The notes under the pieces were generated by a model. It saw only the letters and a list, made by a program, of their open reading frames with translations, did no database searches and was not told the DNA's origin. A program made the position numbers and the translations under genes. Below are positions 46,085-56,742 of a stretch of DNA of 64,000 nucleotides, one piece after another. Every line of letters begins with the position of its first letter. Positions within the stretch are counted from its first letter, which is position 1. The stretch is from assembly GCF_011764545.1 (NCBI RefSeq), contig NZ_AP022870.1, positions 3,394,001 to 3,458,000 on the forward strand, in the 5' to 3' direction. Source of the stretch: Phytohabitans flavus (GTDB lineage: Bacteria; Actinomycetota; Actinomycetes; Mycobacteriales; Micromonosporaceae).

Positions 46085-49000
46085 TCACTGGGTCGGAGCG
46101 AGGTAGTACGCCTCGACCTCGGCGTACTCGGAGTTGGTGGTAGAGGTCGTGGACACCCGGACGTCGGTGACGTTCTGGACGGTGTCGAAGGTGAACTGCT
46201 GCGGCGCGCCGCCGGGGTTGGGGTATCCGGTACGGCTGGCGACGCTCTGCCACGCCCCGCCGACCTTCACGTCGATGGTGAAGTTCGCCGGGAAGTTGAC
46301 GCCCGCCGAGCCGGCGTCAGTACGCGGGTAGAGCGTCACGCTGTTGACCGCCCGAGCCGCCGGCAGGGTGAACGCGAGCCACTGGCTGCCGGCTCCGGCG
46401 CTGAACCCGATGCCGTCGCGCTGCCCGTCGTTGGCGTTCGCCAGCGACCAGCCCGAGGCCTCGACGCTGTTCGAAGCGCTCGGCACCGCGTCACCGAGCA
46501 GGTTCTCCGACCGGTACAGCTCGATCTCGCCCAGCTCGACGAAGCCGCCGGCGCGCAGCCGCACCTTGCTCGCCGAGCGTTCGGGGAAGCTGAACCGCTG
46601 CGCCTTCGCTCCCGGGTTGGGCAGGTTCGTCTTCGACAGGACCGGCTCCCAGGCGGTGCCGGTCCACACCTCGACGGTGAACGTCGTCGGGAAGCGCAAC
46701 CCGGTGTTGGTCCCGTCGGTGCGCGGGTAGAGGTCGATCCGGTTGACCCGCCGGGTCTCCCCGCCCGGGAACGCCAGCTCCACCCACTGCTGGGCGCCGG
46801 CGCCGCCGTCGCCGGAGCTCCAACCGGTCGGCCCGCGGCGGGAGTCGGTCAGCTTGGTCCGGCTCCAGATGTCGGACTCGACGCTACTGGACGCGGTCAC
46901 GACCGCGTCGGCGGCGAGGTTGCTCGACTGGAAGACCTCGATCTCCATCAACTGGACGGTGGAGACCTGCGTCGCCTGTACCCGCACCTTGCTGGTGAGC
47001 CGAGGCAGGAACGTGAACCGCTGTCCCGCGCCCAACGCCGGTGCGGGATGCCCGGTCCGGCTCACCACGGTCTCCCAGGCGGTGCCGGTCCAGGTCTCGA
47101 TGGTGAAGTTCGCCGGGAAGTTCTGCGCGTCGGTCCGGCCGTAGAGGTCGACCCGGTTCACCACGCGCGCCGTCGGGAACGAGAGCTCGGCCCACTCGGT
47201 GTGCGCCGGCACCGCGCTGCCGTCGTTCGTGGTCCAGCCGGTGTTCCGGTCGCCGTCGACGAGCTTCGACTTCGACCAGCCGCCCGCCTCGTGCGACGCC
47301 GACACGGTCACCGTCGCGTCCCGGGCGTGGTCGGCGGAGGTACCGGCGATCGGCACGGGGTTGTCGCGGACGGTCACGCCAGCGTACACCTGCACCTCGT
47401 CGACGTCACCCTTGAAGAAGCCGGTGTTGGCACTGCCCGACTTGGCCCGCCCGATCGCCAGCGCGCCGCCCGCGTTCCACGGCGTCGCCGGTGCCGGCGC
47501 GGTCGCGGCGAGCGTCCCGTTGACGAAGAGCGAGATCTGCCGGTCGAACGCGTTGTACACCGCGACGAGCCGGGTCCACTGGTTCAGCACCGGCGCCCCG
47601 GCCGCGTAGGCACCGACCTGGGTCGCGTTGCTGGCGTCCGAGTTGGCCATGGTGAACGCCCAGCAGCCGCACTGCGTCTTGGCGTACTGGAGCTGGAACC
47701 CGCTCGTGTTGGCGCCGTCCTGGCTGACCACCACCCGGTTCGTCGCGGTGTCGGTCAGCTTCGCCCAGGCGGACACGGTGAACGACTGGTTGGTGTTCAC
47801 CACCTGGGCATCGGTTTGCGCGTACCCGGTCACGCCGTCCAAGCGCAGGCCGGTGCCGGACTGTCCGGCGCCCGAGGGTGGGATGTTGGCGTCCGGCCAG
47901 AAGTTCAGGTCGTTGGCCATCCCGGACGCGTCGTAGGTCGGGCCGGGCCCGACGTCGCCCATCGTCCAGTCGCCGACCTTCGCGTTGTACAGCGGGTCGT
48001 ACATCGCCGCCACCTCGGGTGCGGTGACCGCGCGGTCCCACACCTGGAGGTCGGCGATGTCGCCGTTGAGGAAGTCGACCGGCCAGGCGGTCCAGATGTT
48101 CCAACCGATGTCGAACGCGCCGTTGGCGTTCCACGGCGTGGTCGGGCCGGGGCTCGTCGCGGCGAGCACACCGTTGACGTACAACTTGATGGTTTTGGTC
48201 GTGGGGTCGAAGACGCCGACGAGGTGCGCCCACACGTTGGCGCGGGTGCTGCCGGCCGGTGCGCGCGCTTCCTTGTTGCCGGCGGTGTCCACATCGGACT
48301 CGGCCATGAGGACGCGCCAGCAGGTGCACTCGGCGAAGTAGATGAGCTGGAAGCCGGGCATCCGGCTGCCGACCTGGGCGGCGATGGCCTGGTTGCGGCT
48401 CAGGTCCGCGACCCGGGCCCACGCCGCCACGGAGAACGCCTTGCTTGTGTCGAGCAGGTCCGGCGCCGTCGCGCCGCCGCTCTCGACGCCGCTGAAGTGC
48501 GCGACCGAGTCACCTCGCACGACCCGGCCAGGTGCGCCGAGCGTCCCGCCGCGCAGTGTCGCGTTGCGCCCGTTGCCGGACTCGTCTACGAGTGTGGTGC
48601 TGCCGGCCGGGTCGGCCATCCGCCAGCGCGCGATCGCCGGTTTCGGTCCGGCGACGACGAACTGGAGCGTCTTGGTCGCGGTCCACCCCGCCTTGTCGAC
48701 CGCCTGCACGTACAGCGTCCGCGCGCCGCCGGACTCCGGAGACCAGTCGATGCTCACCGTGCCGCCCATCGCGGCCGGTGTGGCCACAGTGGACGGTGGG
48801 TCGGTGAAGCCCCACCGGTAGAACCTCGTGTCCGGCGAGCTGGCGAACGTGAACTTGTCCGGCTGTCCGATCCCGCCGCAGCCCTGGGACGAGCAGCCGG
48901 TCTTGTACAGGTTGCTGGTGATCGTCGGGGGTGCCGGGGCGGTGAGGTCGACCTCGAACTCGCAGTTGCCGGGTACGTGCGTCACCGGGCTGACCCCGCC

Positions 49001-50752
49001 GTTGGGGTCAGACGTCTGTGCCCGGAACGTGTACACCCCGTCGCCGGGCAGGTTGGGCACGAACTGGGCGACGCTGCCGTTGCCGAGGCTTCCCTGCGCC
49101 CCGCCGGCGACGTCGACGAAGCTGCTGCCGTTCCACTTCGCGGCGGCGTAGTGGACGGTGAGCGTGTCCGGGTCCGCGTCCAGTGCCCGAGCCCGCAGGA
49201 TCGGCGTCTGCGTCGACACGACCGCCCGGTCGGCGCCCTGCACGCACGGCTTGTTGTCCACGCTGAGCTGGTCCGGCGTGCCAGGGATGCTGTTGTACGT
49301 CACGGAGAGCTTGGTGTTCGGCGGATCGATCTTCTTCCACCGGTCCTGAGTGGACTCTCCCCCGCCGTTCGCGTCGTGCGCGGTGAACCCGAAGGTGATG
49401 TCCCCCCACCGTTGGTCGGCGGCGGTCTGGATGAGGCCCTTGAACTCGTTGCTGGTGAACTCCAGGCCGGCGTCGGGCTGGTTGCCGCAGTCGTTCGGGC
49501 CCTTGTGCGCGTGGCCGCTCGTGGTCGCCAGCCGCTGGAGCAGCCCGGGCGACCAGCCGACCGGGTTGGTATTGGCGATCGCGCCGGTGAAGTACAGGCT
49601 GATCGGCGTGGACCCGCACGACCACGAGTGCTTCAGGATCGTGTACATCTTGACGCCCTTGACCTGCTTGCCGAACACGCCGTTGACCGGAAACCGGATG
49701 AACGTGCGGTAGAGGCCGGAGCCGTCGTCGTTGCGCCCCACCCGGCCGACGTCGGTCGAGCGGGTGTGACCGCCCTCGCTGGAGTACGCCCAGTGGTACC
49801 AGCCGGTGTCCCAGTCCGGGTCGATGTAGACCGGGTACTTCGTCGCCGGGTCGGAGAGCAGGGCCGCGTCCGGCTCGAGGGTGAGCTTGTTCTGGCCGAG
49901 GCGTACCTTCGCCGGACGCTTACGGGCCGCCTCGCCCGCGACGCGGGCCGTGGAGCGCAGCCCCGGCACCGCCTTGGTGTCCAGCGTCGTCGCCTCGGTG
50001 GAGTCCCACATGATCGGCACGGCGCCCCGCGCGACCCTCCGGCCGGCGCCGTCGACCGCCTCGACACCGCCGTCGCCGGTACTCCGGACGCTGACGCCGT
50101 CGGCGGCGAGGCCGTAGCCGATCTGCCGCAGTCCCGGGTGGGTGGCGGCCTGCCGGGTCTTGACGACAAGCACATGGGTGAACCCGTCGCCGGTCGCCCG
50201 CACGCGCAGGTCGACGTCGGGGAACACGTTGTCGTAGACGGCGCTGTCGCCGTCGAGCCGAGGCTTGGGCAGCGCTTGCGGCCAGCTCAGCGACACCTGC
50301 CCGGCGCTCGTCCGCAGGGTCGCGAACGGCCCGGCGCCGCCACCGGAGAAGCGCACCGGCGCGAGGGTGTTCACCGGCGCGAGCGAGCCGTCCGCCTGGA
50401 CCGTGAGGGTGGTGTCGATCGGCTCGTACGTGCCGGCCGAGGTACGGGCACGCTGCGGCACCGCGTACTGCTCGATGGTCGTCTCGCCGCTGGGTTCGAC
50501 AAACACCTGCCGGTACTCGTCGCGCTGCGCGGTCACCTCGACCCGCTGGCCGCAGGCCCGCGCGATGGCGGTGGCGTCCCGTTCGTCGGCCCGTTCCCGC
50601 GACGCTGGCCCGGTGCAGGTTGGTGCGCTCGGCGCGGCGTACGTGGCCGGTGGTGCGAGCACGACCGCGCTGCCCAACCCGACCGTCAGCGCGACCACGA
50701 GAAGGAATGCCCGTCTTCGGGCAGCAGGAATCGATACAACGATGCCGGTCAT
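46085..50752 (-). CDS. Large secreted LamG / discoidin (F5/8 C) protein
   Basis: 1555 residues, intact. Signal peptide (RRRAFLLVVALTVGLGSAVV). A bacterial DNRLRE-like N-terminal region (YPVYIDPDWDTGWYHW and RTFIRFPVN) is followed by fibronectin-like segments, two LamG-type jelly rolls (SVAAWARVAD and TVSAWAKLTD, each with WNANGAFDIG / WNAGGALAIG) and three discoidin-like modules, each with V-N-R-V/I-D-LY-RTD and W-G-TAWE patterns. It lies directly upstream of the RHS gene, 17 bp apart, so both are one transcript. Likely an adhesin or delivery/anchor partner of the RHS protein. No catalytic domain. Confidence 0.9.
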   Translation of the reverse strand: MTGIVVSIPAARRRAFLLVVALTVGLGSAVVLAPPATYAAPSAPTCTGPASRERADERDATAIARACGQRVEVTAQRDEYRQVFVEPSGETTIEQYAVPQRARTSAGTYEPIDTTLTVQADGSLAPVNTLAPVRFSGGGAGPFATLRTSAGQVSLSWPQALPKPRLDGDSAVYDNVFPDVDLRVRATGDGFTHVLVVKTRQAATHPGLRQIGYGLAADGVSVRSTGDGGVEAVDGAGRRVARGAVPIMWDSTEATTLDTKAVPGLRSTARVAGEAARKRPAKVRLGQNKLTLEPDAALLSDPATKYPVYIDPDWDTGWYHWAYSSEGGHTRSTDVGRVGRNDDGSGLYRTFIRFPVNGVFGKQVKGVKMYTILKHSWSCGSTPISLYFTGAIANTNPVGWSPGLLQRLATTSGHAHKGPNDCGNQPDAGLEFTSNEFKGLIQTAADQRWGDITFGFTAHDANGGGESTQDRWKKIDPPNTKLSVTYNSIPGTPDQLSVDNKPCVQGADRAVVSTQTPILRARALDADPDTLTVHYAAAKWNGSSFVDVAGGAQGSLGNGSVAQFVPNLPGDGVYTFRAQTSDPNGGVSPVTHVPGNCEFEVDLTAPAPPTITSNLYKTGCSSQGCGGIGQPDKFTFASSPDTRFYRWGFTDPPSTVATPAAMGGTVSIDWSPESGGARTLYVQAVDKAGWTATKTLQFVVAGPKPAIARWRMADPAGSTTLVDESGNGRNATLRGGTLGAPGRVVRGDSVAHFSGVESGGATAPDLLDTSKAFSVAAWARVADLSRNQAIAAQVGSRMPGFQLIYFAECTCWRVLMAESDVDTAGNKEARAPAGSTRANVWAHLVGVFDPTTKTIKLYVNGVLAATSPGPTTPWNANGAFDIGWNIWTAWPVDFLNGDIADLQVWDRAVTAPEVAAMYDPLYNAKVGDWTMGDVGPGPTYDASGMANDLNFWPDANIPPSGAGQSGTGLRLDGVTGYAQTDAQVVNTNQSFTVSAWAKLTDTATNRVVVSQDGANTSGFQLQYAKTQCGCWAFTMANSDASNATQVGAYAAGAPVLNQWTRLVAVYNAFDRQISLFVNGTLAATAPAPATPWNAGGALAIGRAKSGSANTGFFKGDVDEVQVYAGVTVRDNPVPIAGTSADHARDATVTVSASHEAGGWSKSKLVDGDRNTGWTTNDGSAVPAHTEWAELSFPTARVVNRVDLYGRTDAQNFPANFTIETWTGTAWETVVSRTGHPAPALGAGQRFTFLPRLTSKVRVQATQVSTVQLMEIEVFQSSNLAADAVVTASSSVESDIWSRTKLTDSRRGPTGWSSGDGGAGAQQWVELAFPGGETRRVNRIDLYPRTDGTNTGLRFPTTFTVEVWTGTAWEPVLSKTNLPNPGAKAQRFSFPERSASKVRLRAGGFVELGEIELYRSENLLGDAVPSASNSVEASGWSLANANDGQRDGIGFSAGAGSQWLAFTLPAARAVNSVTLYPRTDAGSAGVNFPANFTIDVKVGGAWQSVASRTGYPNPGGAPQQFTFDTVQNVTDVRVSTTSTTNSEYAEVEAYYLAPTQ

Positions 50753-51030
50753 CTAGGCCCCCGTCGACCTGAGGAAATTGAGTGAAAGACGCGAACGTGC
50801 GCGGTGGAAAAGCAGCGACAAAACGATGATGTGCCGCTGGCCTGGGCCATCGGCGCGCACATCGCAACACGATGATCAGATGGCCGTCAACGATCTCGTG
50901 TTGAGATTGCAGGTTCCTGAACCCGCGTCTGGTGAATCGCTCAGTTTCCCCTCAAATCCCGACGGAGGTACTGGCGCGGCGCCTCCACCATGGGGTTTAA
51001 CACGAGGCAGCGACGACACGGGGAGCAGCC

Positions 51031-51950
51031 ATGACCTGGTACGCGATGGGCGACACGTGGGGGATCAGCAGCGCGACGTTCGCGGTGGCGTACGCGTTGC
51101 TCGCAGCGGCGGCGATCGGCGGCGCCGCCCTACACCGGTACCGTGCGCTGGCCGGTCCCACCCAGTTCAACGCCAAGACGCTGGCGAGCTCGGAGGTCGC
51201 GTACCTGCAAGGTGGCCCCGACCTGGCCGTCTACTCGGCCCTGGCCGCCCTGCGCTGCGCGGACGCGGTGGGTGTCTCGACCGAACGGCAGCTGCTGGTG
51301 ACCGGCGAGCCGGCACGTCGCGCGACCCGGCTGGCGCGGGCCGTATACGACGCCGCCGGCAGGTCCGCCCTCCCCGGCAGCCTGCGCGCGGATGCCGGGG
51401 TGGCTAAGGAACTCGCCCGGATCGACGACAGACTGGAGCGCGCGGGCCTGCTGCCGGACGGGCAGACCCGGGCCGCCCTCACCACGGCCCGATACCTGCT
51501 CACCGCTGTGCTGGTCCTCGGCGTCTTGCGGCTGCTGTCCGGCATCGCCAACGAGAAGCCGCTCGTTTTCCTCCTGCTGACCGTGCTGGCGCTGGCCGCG
51601 ACCATCGTGGTCCTGTGGCGGTGGCGGCCGCGGCGCACCCGGGCCGGCGTCCGCGCCCTGGAGGAGCTGCGCGACGACCACGAGCACTTGGACCCTGCCG
51701 AGAACCCGTCGTGGCGGCTTTACGGCCCAGCAGCTGCTGGTCTCGCCGTGGGCCTCTACGGCAGCAACGCGCTGTGGGTGGCCGATCCCGCCTTCGCCGC
51801 CGAGGCCGCCGTCCGCAAGGACCTGGCCACCGCCCCGCGACGGGTTCCTCGTCCAGCTGCGGGAGCGGCTCGTCGGGAGGCAGCTGCGGCTCGGATGGCG
51901 GCGGCGGAGGCGGAGGCGGGGGTTGCGGCGGAGGCGGCTGCGGCGGTTGA
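51031..51950 (+). CDS. TIGR04222-type membrane protein with Gly-rich C-terminus
   Basis: 306 residues after repair of a frameshift near 51837 (one missing G in CCCCG). Membrane segments: an N-terminal helix (AVAYALLAAAAIGGAALH), two in the middle (LLTAVLVLGVLRLLSGI; PLVFLLLTVLALAATIVVLW), and one near residue 240 (AAGLAVGLYGSNALWV). The C-terminus is a serine/glycine/cysteine tail ending in a GGGCGGGG-like stretch, typical of TIGR04222 proteins. GGGAGCAG precedes ATG 51031. The family has no assigned function. Confidence 0.8.
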
Positions 51951-52002
51951 CCGACGACTTTGTCAGCCCGCCGCCGCTGGGGTGAAGGTGTCGGACGGCT
52001 CC

Positions 52003-52323
52003 TCAGTCGAGGTGGAATATCTCGGGCAGGCGTTCCAGGCTCTGGTCGGCCCGCCGCCCGGTCGGGCGGCGGACCAGCGGCGCCATCTCGGCCTGCCACC
52101 GGGTGTTGATGTCCAGGCCGTCCATGCGCTCCAGCGAGGCGGCGAAGTCGGGCGTCTCCAGGTAGCCGACCGCGAGCCCGTCGGGGCGCAGGAAGAGGCT
52201 GTAGTTGTGCCAGCCGGCTTCGCTCAGTGCGGCCCGCATGTCCGGCCAGACTTCGCCATGCCGGCGACGGTACTCCTCGACGGCGTCCGGCCGGACATGC
52301 AACTGGAAGCAGACGCGCTCCAT
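52003..52323 (-). CDS. rhaM: L-rhamnose mutarotase
   Basis: A 106-residue protein of the DUF718/RhaM family that interconverts alpha- and beta-L-rhamnopyranose. Begins CFQLHVRPDAVEEYRRRHGE with the catalytic-histidine region, then NYSLFLRPDGLAVGYLE and the C-terminal EIFHLD, all typical. ATG 52323 overlaps the stop of the upstream glycosidase gene (TGATG), so it is the last gene of the operon. Its presence suggests L-rhamnose is one product of the polysaccharide attacked by the neighbouring enzymes. Confidence 0.9.
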   Translation of the reverse strand: MERVCFQLHVRPDAVEEYRRRHGEVWPDMRAALSEAGWHNYSLFLRPDGLAVGYLETPDFAASLERMDGLDINTRWQAEMAPLVRRPTGRRADQSLERLPEIFHLD

Positions 52324-55132
52324 CAGCGGACCCACAGCGCGGTGCTGGCGTCGACCGTGTGCGGCAGCAGGGACCGGACCGTCGCCCGGATCGTGTACCG
52401 CCCGGCGGGCAGCGTGAAGGTATCCACTGTGGAGGACCAGCTGCCGGCCTGCTCGTGGTGGAAGTACGGCCAGCGGTCCGGGGCGACCGGCGCGCCGTTC
52501 ACCTCCAGCGCCACGGTGACCAGCTCGTGCAGCCGGTCGTTGTGCCAGGCGGCGCCCTCGCGGGTCGCCGACGTCACGAGAGCGCACTGGCTCTCGGCCC
52601 CGACCTCGATCTCCCTTCCCAACGCCGTTCCACGACCTCCAGCGTGCGGTCGACGGCGGGTACACAGGGGACGATCCGTTCCAGGGTGAGCTCGTCGGGT
52701 TTCTCGCCCTTCATCCAGGTGGCGATCTGCGGCGCGCGGCCGAGGTAGGCCGGCTTCAGCCCGTCGCCGGCCGCCTCCCGGCTGTCCCCCACCAGCCGCC
52801 AGGAGTAGGAGGAGGGCACCGGTGGCTCCTCGCCGGCATCCGCCGCGCCGTCCTCAGTGGACAGGTAGACGGCGATGACGCTGCCGCCGGACTGTGCCAC
52901 GCGCAGTACGCCGTCGTCGAGCGTGGCCCGTGCCGTGGCACCCTCGGTGAGGTAGTCGACGAGCACGCCGCGCCGGCCGGCTGGCACCTCGACCTCCACG
53001 GTGCCGGTAGGTCCGGGGCGGGACAGCACGACCCAGCTGCCGGTGTCGCTGGACCACACGTAGCCGTAAGCGTCGTCGTGCCAGGCCCGGCCGACCGGGC
53101 GGCCGTCGCCGAGCAGCTCGGGCTGGCGGGCCTGCTCGAGCGCGAAGAGGGCGCCCATCCGCTCGGGCGAAGCCATCCGCAGGTCGCCCCACAGCTGGTT
53201 GAGCAGCGAGCCGCGCGCGACGTCGAGTACCTGCGCGTCCTCCCACTGCGCCGCGCCCTGCTTGCTGGCCCAGAGGGTGGTGCTCACCCAGACGCCGAGC
53301 GAGTCCTGCTGGTGCGCGGGAATGGTGGACCAGCACGACTGCTGGCCGATGTCCTGTGAGGACGCGACGGCGAGCCGCAGGTTCCAGGACGGTACGCCGG
53401 AGGGCCCGGCCGCCTCGACAAGGTAGTCGCGCTCCCACAGCGTTGCGCCATACCTTAGCCACCACGGCGAGCGCAGTCCCCAGTAGAGCATCAGGAACGG
53501 CGCCCCGGCCGCGATGACGGCCTCGAAGGTGTCGATCAGCGCTTCGGTGGTGGCCAGGAGGCTATGGATGCCGGGCGCATGCTCGTGCGCGGGGTTGACG
53601 CACCACAGCTCGGTACCGTCCACTTTGAACCCGGTCGCGCCGTTGTCGGTCACATGCCGCAGCAGCGCTTCGCGGAACTCGTCCCGCCACGGGTCGGCGG
53701 CCGGGCAGAGCCGCCACGGGAAGGCCGCGTTGGCCGCCTGCGCCGCCTCCAGCCGAGGGTCGGCCATGCCCAGCTCGTGGCGGAACGCTCGGGCACCGTC
53801 GCTGGGCGAGACCCACAGGATCAGGTCGAGGTCGTGCCGTTTCACCACCGCCTGCACGGACGCGGGGCCGTCGGCGAAGTTGGTGGGATTGAAGCGGCTC
53901 AGGTCGTCGGGGTCGTTCCAGCCGCAGTCGAGCGAGATGGCGTCGAACGTGGCCCCCGCGCTCGTGAGCCGTTCGAGCACCGTGTCGATGTCGCCCATCA
54001 TCGCGTCGGTCAGCTCGATCTTCGGCTCGTTGACGTGCGAGATCTGGTACCAGCCGTAGGGGTCGTAGATGCGGTACGGCGTCCGCTCCCGCCCGATGCG
54101 CGTGAGCAGGTCGCGCACGTTGGCCGCGCCGTCGCCGGTCGGGCCGGCGCCGACGACCACGTCCGGGGCGGTCACCGGCCGGTCCGGGCTGATCCGCCGG
54201 CCCAGCCAGTACGCGCTGACCGGTCCGCTCTCACCGGCGTGGGTGACCGCGGCGGGGTGTACCGCCGCCTGGAACCGCTTGCCCCACAGCGCCCACGCGC
54301 CGTCGGCGTGGTATTCGGCACCGGGCGCCGCCTGCTCGGCCAGGAGCACGTGCGAGACCCAGGGCCCGTCGCCGCTGAAGGTGACCCGCTGGCGGACCAG
54401 GTCGCCGGCCGACTCGTACCGCACCGAGGCGGTGATCCCGTCCGGGTAGGTGAGCGCGAGCCCGCCGCCGTCCGTCCGGGACTCGACCGCGTCGAGCGTC
54501 CGGAACGCGCCAGCGACGTGTACGTGCTGGTAGCAGTACTTGTCGACGTTGCGCCAGCCCTCGCGCTCGCGCGCCTGATCCGCCGCGAAGACCGGCTCGA
54601 CCCGGAGCTGGACGGCGATGGTCAGGTCACCGTCCCCGGTCGCGGGCAGGTCGACGGTCACCACGCCACCGGAGAGCGGCGCCGAGGTCGCCTCCACGCC
54701 GTCGACGAAGACGCGCCAGGTGAGCCGCCGGCGCTCCAGCGGCGAGCCGAGCGTGACGGCGAGCGGGCCCCCAGCCGTCGGGCGCGCGGCCCGGGTGCGG
54801 TACCAGAGGTAGCCGCCGTAGGACTCGCCCTCCCACGTGGGGAAGCCGAAGGTGACCTCGTTGATCCGGGACGCCGCGTACCAGGTGGAGTCGTCGAGGT
54901 CGGCGTGGTAGCCGGCGCGCAGGCCGGCCTCGTCGCCGGCTGCCTCCGAAAGCGGGCCGCCGGGGATGGTGCGCCAGCCGGCGATGTGTGCCAGCTGCGC
55001 CGGTTCGGCCACGACCGGCCGGGGCCAGCGCAGCTCGACGGCCTCGTCGGCGACGGTGACCCGGGTGGTCCCGTCGCCCGGCTGGTGGTCGGCCGGCCGC
55101 CAGCCCAACTCCTCGATGCTCAGCCGCGTCAT
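52323..55132 (-). CDS. Clan GH-D type glycoside hydrolase (alpha-galactosidase/melibiase-like)
   Basis: About 936 residues after repair of one frameshift (C run 52613-52615; rejoins RRWEGEIEVGAES). An N-terminal beta domain is followed by a (beta/alpha)8 barrel with clan GH-D-like sites: ISLDCGWNDPDD and TGFKVDGTELW (candidate nucleophile aspartate), and LYWGLRSPWWLRYG. A C-terminal beta-sandwich follows, ending WVR. ATG 55132 overlaps the GH140-type gene (ATGA). No signal peptide, so it acts on imported oligosaccharides. The glycosidic bond is unknown; relatives cut alpha-galactosides, but the cluster suggests a plant side chain. Confidence 0.8.
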
Positions 55133-56725
55133 GCTGCGTCGCCCTCCTTTTGGCAGATCAGCAACCAGTCCTCGAAGGTGGGTAGGGAGGTGGCGAAGTG
55201 GGTGCCGTGCAGCTCCCACTCCCCGTGGTGTCCACCCGCGCGCGGTGGGTGGCGGCGACCGCGCCGGTGCGCGGGTTGACCACGTCAACGGTCCACGTGC
55301 CGGCGCCGAGCTCGCGGAGCGCGAGGGTGCGCAGTTCGAGCGAGATGCCGATGGTGGGCTCGCGCAGGCTGTTCGCGGGGACATAGGCGACCCGCTCGGT
55401 CTCGGTGCCGGCGCAGTACGGCAGGAACGGGCTCTCCCGGGTCGCGGCCGGCGCCACGCCGCTCTGCCACGGCCGGTGCTCCCACCAGCGCAGCCCGGCC
55501 AGCAGCCGCCCGCCGAGCCCGGTCTGTGCCGCGCCGGCCAGGCGGGCCGCCTCCTGCCAGTCGATCGTGCCCCACACGTCGCCGGGGTCTTCGGCCCGGC
55601 CCCGGGCGAACGCCCAGATGCCCTGCGCGCCGTACGTGTGGCCGGCCGCGCCGCCGAGCATGTGCGACCAGAAGAGCATGCGCTGGAGCGTGGCCGACGA
55701 ACCGGCCGCGATCCCCTCGTAGCAGACCTCGGAGTTGACGACCGGCAGCGGCGGCTCGGCATCGTAGGCCCGGTCGAGGGCGCGCAGTGACTGCGCCACC
55801 GAGCCGCGGTCGGCGTGGCCGGTCTGCATCCACACCAGGTCGACCTGGGCCTTGTCGCCCACCGCGTCGAGGGTGGTGTGGTGGCGGAACGCCGGGCACG
55901 GGTGGTAGGTGACGGGCCGGTGGTACGGGTCGATTTCGCGCAGCTCGGCACCGATCGCGGACCAGCGGGCGACGAGGTCCGCGACCCGGTCGGGCAGATC
56001 CTCGGCGGTCAGCTCGTCGTAGTGGGGCAGGCCGACCTCGCCGCAGACGCACCAGACGACCGGCAGGGCGGCCCAGCGGGCGACGACCTCGCGCCAGTGC
56101 CGCCGGATGCGCTCGTCGCCGAAGTCGAGTAGGTAATAGCTCCAGGCGCCGACGACGGCCGGGGTGAGACCGGCCGCGACCATCGTCGCCAGCCGCTCCT
56201 CCGCCGCGTCCCACCACAGTGGATCGGGATGGCCCAGGTCGGGGGTCCAGGACCACCGGCCGGCGGTCGCGGCCTGCGGGGTGAAGGCGGTGGTCTCCGG
56301 GTACAGGCCGGCGACGAGCTGTACCACCGTGAAGCCCTGGGCGCGGCGCAGCTCTACAAGCTCGGCGAAGTCCGCGTCGGAGGCGCGCTCGCTGAACGCG
56401 TACCACCAGGTGTCGGCGACCCAGAGGAACGGCTCGCCGGCCTCGTCGCGCAACACCCGCTCGCCCGGCCGTACGGTCAGATCGCGGCGTGCCGGCGGCG
56501 GGTCGGGTGCCTCGACGGTGACGACCGTCCCGCCGTCGAAGGCGAACTCGTAGGCGCCGGGCGCGGTGTGCCGTACGCGGGCGCGCAGCCGGCCGTCGGC
56601 GCCGACGAACGCCGGCACGTGGAGGCTGGTGCCGTCGGGGGTGGTGACGCGGCAGGCGCCGGGATCGGCGGCGGGTCGGCTCCGCCGCCCAGCGCCTGCA
56701 CGACGGCGAGGGCGTTCAAGTCCAC
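55129..56725 (-). CDS. Apiosidase-like (DUF4038/GH140-type) glycoside hydrolase
   Basis: About 532 residues after repair of two frameshifts (G run 56673-56675 and C run 55221-55224). The barrel contains EPFLWVADTWWYAFSERASD, GFTVVQLVAGLYPE, and WCVCGEVGLPHYDELTAED with an acid in the usual position of the catalytic residue, then VVNSEVCYEGIA. GH140 enzymes split apiose side chains of rhamnogalacturonan II; DUF4038 proteins as a group are broader. No signal peptide. GTG 56725 is the best start, 17 bp after the permease stop. The stop overlaps the next ATG. Confidence 0.78.
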
Positions 56726-56742
56726 AGTGGTCTTCCGCTCTC

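Noticed and set aside
47048..50785. 1245-residue plus-strand ORF
   Set aside because: Antisense shadow of the LamG/discoidin gene, which has an intact signal peptide and domains.
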